Positions 1 through 10,326 of a stretch of DNA of 64,000 nucleotides are shown in pieces. Origin of the DNA: Reticulitermes lucifugus (lineage: Eukaryota; Arthropoda; Insecta; Blattodea; Rhinotermitidae); NCBI GenBank assembly GCA_026260175.1, contig JAKCWW010000145.1, positions 1 to 64,000 of the forward strand, read 5' to 3'. Below the pieces are notes generated by a model. That model did no database searches, was not told where the DNA came from, and worked only from the letters and a program-made list of their open reading frames with translations. The translations under genes and the position numbers were made by a program. How positions within the stretch are numbered: position 1 is the stretch's first letter; every line of letters starts with the position of its first letter.

Positions 1-212
1 ACTGGACTCCCCAAAGTTGTCCTGGTCTAGACTTTCCCTACATCTGTACTCTCTACTTACCCCCGGCCTTTCACTGGACTCTCCCAAGTTGTTCTGGTCT
101 ACGCCTTCCTTACATCTGTAGTCTATTTATTTACCCCCGGCCTTCCACTAGACTCTCTAAAGCTACCCTGTTCTGCGCTTTCCCTACATCTGCATTCTTT
201 CTTCCGCTCGCA
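1..212. repeat. Tandem repeat, about 73-bp unit, cut by the window start
   Basis: Units start at 1, 73 and 147 (ACTGGACTC.., ACTGGACTC.., ACTAGACTC..), each with a ctacatctg core and cccccggcct at the end. Units are 72 and 74 bases long, and the third is partial and diverged. Confidence 0.75.
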
Positions 213-330
213 GCTTACTCGAAACCCAGACGATTTGGGCTTGCAGATTCCCCTGAAACATCCATACACTTCCACTAGACTACACGATGTCACATCCGAG
301 AAGACCATATCTTCAAAACGAAAGCCTATC
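213..330 (-). repeat. Dispersed repeat with DVT.CSLVEVY reading
   Basis: The minus strand reads FSDVTSCSLVEVYGCFRG. A related reading (LWDVTPCLLVEVYQCLGG) occurs at 46600-46745, and a weaker one near 36940-37010 on the plus strand. I take it as a dispersed transposon-derived repeat of unknown class, not a gene. Confidence 0.5.
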
Positions 331-439
331 ATAAAAAAATCCCAGAATTGATAAAGAAATATAATTCTATAAACCACATAATTTAAGACAGAAATAAGAC
401 GATTTGAAAATCTGACTTAAAACCATGTCAAAATTTTCT

Positions 440-650
440 TGAAATATGCTGCGAGTCAGCACAGACTGAGGTTTAATTCCGAGTACTGCACAGGATACAA
501 CTAACTAACTAACTCCATGGAGCAGAGTCCTTCCTGAGAAGCTAACAGGTCCTCAGCTATTCAAGAAATTCCCGGCATTTTATGAAACCCGAAGGTTCAT
601 TACCGCATTCACAACAGCCCGCCACCTCTCCCTATCGCACAGGATACAGC
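440..650 (-). repeat. Non-LTR reverse-transcriptase 3' tail (degenerate)
   Basis: The minus strand reads DRERWRAVVNAVMNLRVS, then a stop, then NAGNFLNS and SGRTLLHGVS. The same tail recurs at 27565-27745, 29310-29600, 57690-57900 and 63735-64000 on this strand, and at 40545-40975 on the other. A 5'-truncated non-LTR retrotransposon end; the clade is not determined. Confidence 0.65.
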
Positions 651-1736
651 AGTTTTAAATTTCATGCAGTATAATTCCTTGTTTCACCTTAGAATTACGT
701 TCCTGCTAATTACTACTAATAGAAAAACAACATAGAAAGCAATTTTTAGTTAAGAATTAAATAAATATGAAATAATTAAAATACCCGAGGATAAAGTTAA
801 TCCGAGCCGGGCAACATTCACTGAACATTTGGGTAGTAAATTTTATAAGTATTAAAGCTGAACAGGGTTGTTCGGGGGCAATTAAACGAGTACTGCCTGT
901 ACTCTATAAGTGCACAGAGGCCGGCGGTGAGGGGTTGGAAAATAAATTTATTTCGCTGCTTAAATAAAACGCTGCGGATGTGTATTTTGCAGCTGCGGTC
1001 AAGTTAAATGTATTGTTAAATTCAGCTCTGCTTTGAGATTACCAGTCAGTTTCATACCTTAAGTAAAATTTCACACGACAATATGTATTCCATAAATCTG
1101 CTATACTATAAAATGGATACTCACAAATTATATGGATATCACGTTTAATATATATTTATGTTTATATCTTTGAACTAATCAAAACTTCAATCATCATACT
1201 CCAAAACAGGGGTCCAGGTTGTTAAAGACTGAATTCATTAGCTCATAGTACAGCGGAGGGCTTCGTCAACACAGGAAAGATATTTCAGTGCTCTACGCAA
1301 GGCGGGATCTTTCATCGGTAGCTAAACGAGTATTGTCTTCTCAAAGACGATTCTGTTCCAGAGAGTTACGTGTACCGAAGTTAGCTAATAGCGTACGAAC
1401 TTTCTTCATATATTCAGCGTTTAGCTTTCTCTGTAAGAGTTGGTTTCTAAGGAAAATAAAACAACAAACCGAAACCTGCTCTCAACTTTACTTTGTAACG
1501 TTAGGAGTTCTAATTGTGTGTGTGTGTCAAAACTCGACATATAAAAGCACAGCATGACACGAGTATGAAACAAACAACTTCATATTAAGTTGAACTTCAA
1601 AGTCAAATGTAACAAGAAATTAAAACATAAAAGTGGTGTCGAAATGAGGCAGGAGAAAACGAGGGATATAGACCCGGGTGAAAGACGAGAAAACGGAAAG
1701 CTCCGCTATAGCTTTCCATGTTACAATTCTTATTAG

Positions 1737-1779
1737 TGGCCTGATGATGGCTCATTTTCGAAGCCGAAACTAGTCGCCA
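1737..1779 (+). ncRNA. Hammerhead ribozyme motif with a complete conserved core
   Basis: CTGATGA (1741-1747) is followed by a 4-bp stem II (GGCT 1749-1752 with AGCC 1762-1765), then GAAAC (1766-1770), a 2-base loop and GTC (1773-1775). AC pairs with GT to form a 2-bp stem III with cleavage after C1775. Stem I is TGGC (1737-1740) with GCCA (1776-1779). Every invariant hammerhead core position is present. Tiny-stem hammerheads of this kind are known from Penelope-like retroelements. Activity is inferred. Confidence 0.65.
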
Positions 1780-2016
1780 AGACAACGTGTGTAATATAGC
1801 TTGCTGCGTGTGATTGAAGAATTAAATAAACATACATTACTGATTTAATACATAAATGGGGATGTTCGATATCAAGATGTAAGTTTCCCACGGACTACCG
1901 CGTACGTGACTTAATTTCATCCGTCAATACTGTGTGTTGTTAGGAAACTGCGGTGTTATTTAATAAATAACGTAAAACGCGGAAAATTTCCTTCTCATTT
2001 TGCTACAATAATTGTA

Positions 2017-2201
2017 CAGTCGAACCCGGTTATAATGCCATCGGTTAATGCGACACCTCGCCCATTGCGTCAGGTATTCTGTGATATCAATTAATTCGTC
2101 GCTATTAAACATAAAATTCTATCTCTCGGTTAGGACAAGACTCGTATATAACGACACATTATATTCAGTCCCTCTCATGACGTTATAACCGAGTTCAACT
2201 G
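2017..2201. mobile_element. 185-bp MITE with TA target duplications
   Basis: The termini are inverted repeats (CAGTCGAACCCGGTTATAA against CAGTTGAACTCGGTTATAA on the other strand), flanked by TA at 2015-2016 and 2202-2203. No reading frame lies inside. The ends resemble those of pogo/Tc1-mariner-class elements. Confidence 0.75.
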
Positions 2202-3365
2202 TACTACATCATAATATCACCCTGTACATGATTAAGCGTAAAGCGTTCTTAATAATAACATAACAATTATTTAACACGTGGAAAGCCTAGACGACTAACA
2301 TGGCAGATATAGTTATAGACCAAACTGCTGTCGAAATTAATGACCCTCCGGGTTTTATACGTATGAAATGAAGTCGCATTTTCATAACCCATTTTAATCT
2401 AAAGAAGTGAACGATTTCTTTTACAATAAACAATATGTAACTTTTCTCCAAAAAGTTGCATTACTTAAAGCAATAGTAAGAACAATGCCCATGTTTTTAA
2501 ATGAACATGTTTTACAATATATTGTGTTTCATATCTGACGAGTCCATTTCTTTATTTTCACTGTAGACTACATTCTGCAGAAACGCTCACGATCTCTTAA
2601 TAATATGTTCACACGTACCTAACGCGCATAATTCATACTAAGTAAACGTAAAATATGTTATTCATTTACTCCGCCATTTACAGTCCATAAGTATGACTTA
2701 AAAATGCTGGACCACTTAATCCCATCTATATGCTGCTGCCTTTTAATACATAAATCGATTTTATTAACGTCAGTGTATATAGATGTTTTGTAAGTGAAAC
2801 GAGCATTTCAAGAGAAAATAATTTAAATAGCCACGGTCTAAACACATCTTCACGACTGTGTATGAACACAGCCCATTAATTTGAATAGGAATTATTAAGA
2901 TGAGCTGAGTAAAGTCCTCAAGCGAAGTGGGGATTCGCGAAGGAGAGCAAGTGCCTCTTGACCTTGAACTTAAGACAAATGGTCTGACACTTATCTGCTT
3001 GTACCATTTAATGGAAAACTCTTGTCAGCAGCTGCCAGTGGTTTCTATGCTTCTGGAGCTTTCCCTCTGATTCTCAAACTTATTCCTCTCCCATTCTTCT
3101 GGATGTGCTTCTGCAATTGCCTATAACAATCTCCATGCATTTATAATAATTCCACATAGTAAAAGTGTAAAAATGTGATGAAAGCAAAATTCTTTTTGAG
3201 AAATGTTAGTCGTTCAGTTTATGAAATCTTTCTTCTTTTTTACAACCACAATGTTTATTATCATGTTATCTGGGGTTCGACGACTTCGTCGAACGGATAT
3301 GGAGGATTAAGTTGTTGATCACTGCAATGTTTGCTAAAAATACAAGCTTAGACAAGTCGTTTATT

Positions 3366-3394
3366 CTTCTTTCTTTCTTTCTTTCTTTCTTTCT
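3366..3394. repeat. (TTCT)n microsatellite
   Basis: About seven tandem TTCT units. Confidence 0.9.
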
Positions 3395-3439
3395 CAATCT
3401 GACCTCTTCTACCTACTCATTGTAGTTGTAGAGGCTTAT

Positions 3440-3645
3440 AGTTGCACCTGATCACCCTCAGTGACACACACACACACGGTAGGACTCCTCTGGTCGAGGG
3501 ATCGGCCCGTCGCAGAGACCTCTACCTGACAACACATCACTCACAAGAGACAGACAATCTGCCCCCAGCGTGATTCGTACCCGCAATGCCAGCAAGCGAG
3601 CGGCCGCAGACCTACGCCGTAGACAGCGCGGCCAGCGGGTGGAAA
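3440..3645 (-). repeat. SINE family 2 copy
   Basis: tRNA-derived. The head is GGCCGCGCTGTCTACGGCG (A-box region) followed by a degenerate B box. The body (cctgacaacac..tcacaagagacagac on plus) is shared with the copies at 52968, 57340 and 60346. Confidence 0.75.
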
Positions 3646-5519
3646 AAGTCGTTATTCCGTGGAAAATATTAAACAACTTGATCATAACCTGTACAACAGT
3701 AGATCTACTAGTACAAGTAGATACTGTGCCTATTTAAGCTGAGGTTGTGTATACTTCTCATCAGAGCAATGTCAGATTGCTGTCCGGAATGGATCTAACA
3801 CAGACATCATCCGTCAGCACGAAGTTTTTTCTAAGGTATTTATAAGTCCTGATAGTCAATATTCCAAAACAACCTACAGCTTCTACTTATGAATACGTCC
3901 GTACATACGTACTTTGCCCGTGTTTTCAGTGTTCGTCTGCAAACACACATACACGAAAACATAACAGTCTAACTTCTGCTCCCATTCTTTCCCCACTCTT
4001 AGTAATTAAAGGTACAAACGCAAGGTGGCTGTACTTGCCAACGACTTTGTTTTGTTATGAAGCTCTCGAGAGTTCCATAACGTCTTGTGCTTAGGATGCA
4101 ACTCCAGCCTCGACTTTTAGAAAATTGTCTCTAGGTATTAAAATACTATTTGCTCTACAAACTCATGTTTCTTGAAACTCTCAAGAATGCGGAGTTCATG
4201 TTCAGAAAAACACTGACTTAACGATACATACAAAGATAATGTACGTACTTATAAGAGTGGATCAATGGGAAGATTATCTATGGAAACCATGGAGATTCGA
4301 AGTGTCAGTCTTGTCTGCTGAAATTCCAAAAAATTTTATAGGGGTATGATATAACAATCTCTATTCTAAGTAGGTGGGGTATTTTCGAAATACAGATGTT
4401 TCTATATTTCAGTTCTACTAAAATTTGTTTTAAAGTACGGCAATAATTTACTTTAAGGTTTGTAATTGACCAGTCCACATGGTGTGAGAAATCAGAAGAC
4501 TTTAATTTCATGATACTAATTTTTCTATTACGACATAAGGCGGATACCGAATGGTAAAATAGAACATATATATTCTGGAATGTCAGGCACATTTATAAAA
4601 GTAATACCTTACTCATCCGTAATTGCAAAATTATAAAAAAACTTTTATCTGTTTACCCACAGGCCTGCACAACAACAATAATCCACATGTATGACTACAA
4701 CAGGAACCATCTAGTTGATCCTACCCTGAGTCCTTGGAAACCAGTCTACAAACCTCATGCATACGTCTATTTCTTTAACGTATATTTCAATATTACTCTC
4801 TTCCAAAACGGTAGGCCTGCCTCCAAGCTGATTTTCCGATGAGAATTTTGCATTTCATACAGGTTTTCAACAAGGGGCTCCAGCTTCCGCGTAAGCATTT
4901 CGCCGCATGGTTGCCTAGGACATGAAAACCCCCTGACCTTATTGAACTGAAAGAATAACTGAGGCTGTCGATAGCTGTCGATAAGCCCATACCGAATTTA
5001 ATCGTCAGACAGAGCTCTGACGAATAGCAGTATTTATTGACGGATATTTTACGCTCCAATTTCTGGAGAATTGAGTTAGCTACTGATGCTTCAATAGTCA
5101 AACCCAGTTCTGCTAGTATTTTAGTGACGGCAGTGTGAGACATATTTCACCTCAGTGACATGTGCATGGACTACTGGGTAACGCATTCACATGGAAAGAG
5201 GCAAACCAGCCACAATCCTAGGCTACTTTGAAAAATAAAATATAGCAACTATATTTTGTCTCTCCATCTGAAGTTTGCGTCAAATATAAGCTACGTGCAT
5301 AAAATTGGATAACCTCGAAAGTACAATAGGCTACATAGAAATAAACACATTTCTACATTATTCATCTACACTACTTCACTGATCTATGGAAAAAATTTAG
5401 AATGAGAAATTAGGCTGATGAAATGAGTCTTAGGTCATTTAACAGTGTTGTATCAACTGCAGAGATTATGTGTACTCTGTACAATAAAGAAGATCTTGAG
5501 GTATTTCAGTTACTGTTGG

Positions 5520-5612
5520 CTAAGAGTTATGCCAGAATTACTCTGCCCCATGGTCTTAGTTAGTTGGTTCGTTAGTTAGTGAGTCAGTTAAATAGTTAAT
5601 CTCTACTGAACC
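5520..5612. repeat. TTAG-rich degenerate short repeat
   Basis: Variants of ttagttagttggttcgttagttagt follow a ccatggtcttagtt stretch. This resembles the gttagttagtt end of the reverse-transcriptase tail at 440-540, so it may be the 3' terminus of that element. Confidence 0.4.
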
Positions 5613-5966
5613 GACGAAATGGTGATTAATACGTCTCATAAACAGCTTACTGGATAGAACGTAGATATTTAATAGTGATGTATCAACTACAGAGTTAATT
5701 TAGCTCGGGAGAAATACTATGACTAAGATGAACTTGAGATAACTGGGGAAGAGGTTGGGACCTATGTAAGAAATTACGCCGAAACTATCCTGGGCGGACT
5801 GAGGAAAACTGCGATAAACTCTGTCGCACACCCTCTAAATCCATGTTATATTCTTCGGCGAGAGAGGTCAAAGTTCAGTCCAAAACAAAAAAAAACAAAC
5901 ATAACTTTTTACATTTTGGCACTTCAGTTTTTACATGGGAGACGGAATAATATTTATTACTTTTAC

Positions 5967-5990
5967 CATTATTATTATTATTATTATTAC
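5967..5990. repeat. (ATT)n microsatellite
   Basis: Uninterrupted ATT triplets. Confidence 0.9.
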
Positions 5991-6748
5991 AACCATTACT
6001 AACATCATTATCATCACTGAAGTATTACTTTATACTAAAGGCTTTTGAAGTTAACAAGAAGCATAGCTACACAGATAAATTTTATCACAATTTGTTTCAT
6101 AATCTTCGTTGCGATGTAAATTCAAGCAGTCATAAGATATTGCAATTAAAATATTGTACGTAAACCTAAATAATGAAGATCGCATTTGAGTTACACTGAT
6201 GGTCCAAATTCTACTGAACTAGCCTAAATCAATATCGTCTACGTGCCCGTTTTAATAGGAAGGAATCTACAGAGCGTTGACAGTCATTTGCCTACCATTA
6301 CATATAGGCCTACTGGCTAATTGCGCATGTACACATCGAAGAATTGTCAACGTAGAGAAAGGACACGACACTTCGCTGCTCGATCTGACCTAATATAATT
6401 ACGTAAAACATAAAAAGAGACACGTAAAATCCGTTGATATAATATGAAACACCGAAATTTCGCAGCCTTCGTAATTTTGATCCCTAAACGTATGTTTATA
6501 CAATCATACGATAATTGTGTTTCAGACTGGCGGTCAGACACCTGTAAGTGCATCTGTTCTGTCACAGTTCCAACCCGTGATAAATACAGGATTGTACATA
6601 TCGAATCACGACGTAGGGGGATGGGAAATTTGGGAATATTATTTGGGAATTAACGCTGTAGAGGTCAATCACATATTGTGCGCCCAACATCTTTGTTTAA
6701 TGTCATCTGTAGATTGTACATAAAGGTGCTATTCAAAAAGTCTGCATA

Positions 6749-7405
6749 CAGTAGAACCTCGGGTCATCCTAACTTCGCTTAACCGAAACTCGAATCAACC
6801 GAAATGCCTGTCAGGCGCTGCGATTCCCAGAACTGCCTGCCGCGAGACATCTCTGAGCCTCTCCCCGTTAGTTTGTTGTGAAAAGTTGACGTGTGCGGAC
6901 GAGCGGCAAATTGATGTGTGTGTGCTTCTTACAGTGCAGTTTTAACATTTCGTTTAACAGTGATTCCAAACAATGTCGGCTAAAAGAAAACTTGTTGTAA
7001 TAACAATTGAACAGAAATTGGAGGCTGTGAGACGAATTAAAAATGGCGAGATCTTGCGAAACGTCGCGGCGGATTTCGGTGTTGGCATATCAACGGTTTC
7101 AGATTGGGTAAAATCAAAATCTAAACTAGAAGAACATTCGTCTAAAATGCCGAATGGAGATACATTGCAGCCAAAAAACGTTGTGAAAAAAAATTCAAGC
7201 TAAAATATCAGATTTTTTGTAGAAATTTGTAGTATTGTATTGTATCTGTAAATATTATACACTTTGTTGTGCCATAAATTTTATTAACATAAGACGTGTT
7301 TCTGAATAAATGTTATTTTATTGCACCTTATCACGTCAAGCCGACTGTCCGAATTATCCGAAATCGGGTCCGCCCCCTTTATTTCGGATAATCGAGGTTC
7401 TACTG
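6749..7405 (+). mobile_element. Short pogo/Tigger-type DNA transposon
   Basis: The termini are inverted repeats beginning CAGTAGAACCTCG at both ends, flanked by the TA target duplication typical of the Tc1/mariner/pogo superfamily (6747-6748 and 7406-7407). The only reading frame is the DNA-binding N-terminus at 6973-7203. The DDE catalytic region is absent, so the element is non-autonomous. TATCCGAAAT-type motifs repeat inside the right terminus. Confidence 0.85.
6973..7203 (+). CDS. Truncated Tigger/pogo transposase: CENP-B-type HTH domain only
   Basis: A 76-residue open frame starts MSAKRKLVVITIEQKLEAV, followed by NVAADFGVGISTVSDWVK. This is the N-terminal CENP-B/pipsqueak helix-turn-helix of Tigger-like transposases, which binds the transposon ends. 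The frame stops after a basic, lysine- and serine-rich tail. Both the second HTH and the DDE domain are missing against the usual length of about 500 residues. The frame is clean, so a DNA-binding peptide could still be made; whether it is expressed is unknown. Confidence 0.7.
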   Translation: MSAKRKLVVITIEQKLEAVRRIKNGEILRNVAADFGVGISTVSDWVKSKSKLEEHSSKMPNGDTLQPKNVVKKNSS

Positions 7406-7759
7406 TACATCTACTTATTGAAATTCACTCACACATTTTTCGATAAGTGCACACAATAAAGTCACTGATATTCAAGAAATTCCGTAATTTGAGTTCTTCG
7501 TACTGAAGGAACCTCATACTTTATAATAACAACTAAACCGGTGTTTGGAGTCTATGCTATATGCTTAGCAGAAATGTTCTCAATACAAAATAAATTAACA
7601 TCAAAGACCCGCCATGGAAATCTGAAACCCCATAGCGCTCTCAAGCAGCCAAGGTACGTCAAATATAAAGATATTTTCAAGAAATATAAGGGAATGCCAA
7701 TAAGAGAAAACCGTATCAAAACATTTGTACCTTCTACAAGATCTTCCATGGCAAGGCAA

Positions 7760-9166
7760 TTACTGCAACTGGAGTAAAATCACAATGTATGTAGTTGCTC
7801 CTCCTATAAATCCGTAGAGAAATGTAAAGTCAAGACTGAAAAACCCGAACGCCGTGAACTGCAGTTTCGAGTGAAGTAACTGTTGAGAAAACCGCTCCAG
7901 CTCAGCCGATACATCAGAAGATAAAGCTTGTATTAGTAGAAGTTTGTTGACAACAGTTGTCGTACGGCCTGCTTCATAACACGCTGAATTACACGAAGCA
8001 GTAACGCCGAGAACATTTGCGATATGGATAGACACTACACACATAAGCGATAAAATCCCATCCACGTGAGCAGCACTCATGTTACCTTGATGCGAACTAA
8101 CGTTGGATATCATTACCAAATGAAAATATTTTACTACAGAAAAAAATACGTACGCCATAGCCAGTAGCAACTGTAATCCATAAGCTGATTCTACTAAGCC
8201 ACCTGTATCATGGAGAATGGCATAAACACATCTGAGAGTGTGTATATTTGCAGCATGCTGGGGACGAGACTGTGACCTGAACTTTGAAGATGATGAGACA
8301 GAGGGCAGGTGCCCAATTTCCGCATCCGATAGGAAGATTGAGGTAGCAGTAGAAGCCTGTTCAAGAGCAGTAGAACTCGGCATATCATCTGCGAGTGGCA
8401 AGGATACTGATTTGAAAGGCTTCGGAAAGCCAAATTTGCGTTTGGTAAATTCCACTTTGTTTTCCAAGCCAGTCTCTCTTCCATGGGTGTCCACAAACAA
8501 AGACAACTGCCTGTTAACACAGTGAAACCTTTGCTTCAGAACATACATAAAAGTAACAAACTGAACTACCATGATGGTGCTTATAAAATGAACAACAAAT
8601 CTGATAAAGATATTAATGTACTGTTTTCCTCCTTTCCTCCACAGTTCATAACCGTGCCGAACAAGTAACAAAAATACAAATAGCATAAGTTCCAAGACAA
8701 CGACAACCCTCATTTTCTTGTGGATATTGTTGTTATTGTGCATTAATATCTTATCAACGTGATTAAGTTTCGACGTTACTTCCAATAATCTTCTTCTGTT
8801 ACGCGTAATTTCTAGTCCCAGACAGACCACTGCTGTAGCTTCTGATAAACATAAAGTCATTGTCTGCGTCACAGTGTAGGTTAGTTTCATATTGGGAAAT
8901 TCATAAACAATATTCCACATCAAAGAATAAGCCAGCCAACTCAAGAGGGCTACCAGCATTACTCCTGTGTATACAACTGCACACTTTGATGTCTGCAACT
9001 CTTTTTCTGCTCCATACGTATCACTATTGTCTCCATTTCTATTCGGACCTGCAGGATTTGTAGACGGGTGTATTTTATACGTGTAGGAAGCTAATCCCAG
9101 AAGTCTGGATGCGTAGTATAGAGGTAAAGTAGCAGAATAAACATTATTTGGTCTGAATGGATGCAT
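7760..9166 (-). CDS. Insect gustatory receptor, single exon (GR-A)
   Basis: Intact 468-residue reading frame with a TAA stop at 7760-7762. The C-terminus ends TTYIVILLQLQ, matching the insect gustatory receptor signature TYhhhhhQF except that the last F is L. Seven hydrophobic segments are visible at about residues 64-87, 97-120, 152-170, 184-209, 328-352, 366-392 and 436-466. This fits a seven-transmembrane ligand-gated channel subunit with a cytoplasmic N-terminus acting in taste-neuron membranes (family knowledge). The N-terminus (LPLYYASRLLGLASY) is typical of the family. The loop between segments 4 and 5, predicted cytoplasmic, is long (about 115 residues) and serine-rich. The single M at the start gives the usual family length, so no upstream exon is needed. 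Many insect GRs have introns near the C-terminus, and this one has none. Its paralogue lies at 20266-21678. The ligand cannot be told from sequence. Confidence 0.93.
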   Translation of the reverse strand: MHPFRPNNVYSATLPLYYASRLLGLASYTYKIHPSTNPAGPNRNGDNSDTYGAEKELQTSKCAVVYTGVMLVALLSWLAYSLMWNIVYEFPNMKLTYTVTQTMTLCLSEATAVVCLGLEITRNRRRLLEVTSKLNHVDKILMHNNNNIHKKMRVVVVLELMLFVFLLLVRHGYELWRKGGKQYINIFIRFVVHFISTIMVVQFVTFMYVLKQRFHCVNRQLSLFVDTHGRETGLENKVEFTKRKFGFPKPFKSVSLPLADDMPSSTALEQASTATSIFLSDAEIGHLPSVSSSSKFRSQSRPQHAANIHTLRCVYAILHDTGGLVESAYGLQLLLAMAYVFFSVVKYFHLVMISNVSSHQGNMSAAHVDGILSLMCVVSIHIANVLGVTASCNSACYEAGRTTTVVNKLLLIQALSSDVSAELERFSQQLLHSKLQFTAFGFFSLDFTFLYGFIGGATTYIVILLQLQ

Positions 9167-9560
9167 TTTGTACAGACAAAACTGTGTTCAAGTCATAGCC
9201 AGCCTAAACGTCCGCTACTGCGACCCCACAGCAAACTGACCGACGGACTGATTAAGGCAGCAGTATTGCCATTATCACTTAATCTCATATTTAGCGCCTA
9301 CACTTGTCAGTGATAATGAACACGAGCTGTCCGTCATTCAGTCTTACAAAAACCTCGCTATATATGTAGCTCAGTGGAGTGACACACCGTATTGCTAGAT
9401 CCACATACACATGAAAATGACTTCTGCAAAAGCTGTACCTAAACGATTTGCCTGATCTCTTGTCTATAACTCGACAAATGGTTTCTGCCTGTTGCAAGCA
9501 ACATACTAAAGTCATCAAGTAAAAAAATGTACCATAATATCACCTTAGAATCCTACGTGA
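9167..9560 (-). promoter_or_regulatory. 5' flank of GR-A, duplicated with that of GR-B
   Basis: This flank aligns by eye with the sequence upstream of the second receptor. Shared stretches include the cttaatctc...tatttagc block near 9277-9297, the gctgtcc.tcattca block near 9327-9342 and gtctataac.cga near 9462-9475. The duplication unit therefore included several hundred bases upstream of the start codon, probably with the promoter. No TATA box is obvious. Confidence 0.5.
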
Positions 9561-10029
9561 CTCTCTGACATTTGTATGAATAAATAACAGCATAATGCAC
9601 TGTATTTAACGTGCACGACTAATGCACACTGATTCCTGATAATTGGTTGACACGCCATCAGATTATCGTCTAGAAACGCGAAAGTATATTCAATCTTCAT
9701 TCTCCTCCATTACACACGACAAAAAGCCAATTAAACGTCAGGCCCAAAAACCTCACAAAATGTGGGAAATGAACAACAGCAAAAACAAGAATAACAAACT
9801 TTGCAGCGGAATGGATGGCATTTATGCATTCCATTGGCAAAGGAGCTGCAGAAACGCGTCTTTTCACAGCAGTCGCTGGGTACAGACTAAAGGATGGTAA
9901 AGGTAATGTAGGAGGGAAGAACTCGGAGAAGCAGACTTCAATAAGGTAACAGAAAATGTCAAATTAATGTCTTAAAACACTTGTAAATAAGGACTTTATT
10001 TTACCTTTGAAAAGACAAAATCAGTAACC

Positions 10030-10326
10030 GGGGCTAGGGTAGTCGGTATAATGACTAGCCTTCGGGTTGGACAACCGGGAGTCGTCCTTCGTTCTCCAGC
10101 ATGGGCAAGAGACTTTCCTCTTCTCCAAAACGTCCAGACTCGCTCTGGGGCCCAGCCTGCCTCCTATTCATTGCTCACCGATGGCCCTTTCCTCCGAAAC
10201 AGAGAAGCTGAGGCGTGAGGCTGACCACTCAACTCTATCTTGTGCCGAATTTTAAAATGTGTGGAGATATATCTCCACCCCAAATGCCTTCATGGGCGTG
10301 CAAAGGGAAAACTTTACCTTTACCTT
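10030..10326 (+). repeat. SINE family 1 copy
   Basis: The tRNA-like head (gggctagggtagtcggtata) is followed by the family body (ctggggcccagcctgcctcc, then the cttcatggg block) and ends in the family tail tttaccttt. The B box is degenerate. Confidence 0.75.

Noticed and set aside
3276-3293. 18-base palindrome TTCGACGA-ct-TCGTCGAA
   Set aside because: Short and isolated, with no neighbouring gene to make an operator or binding site plausible.
4793-5143. 116-residue minus-strand frame
   Set aside because: No recognisable domain or splice context; length is within chance for this base composition.
5590-5610. Telomere-like TTAGT repeats
   Set aside because: The insect telomere repeat is TTAGG; these are TTAGT/GTTAG variants that resemble the 3' end of a retroelement.
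8194-8520. Alternative frames on both strands inside the receptor genes (also 20709-20996 and 20744-20947)
   Set aside because: Shadow frames of the receptor coding sequence, conserved only because the receptors are.
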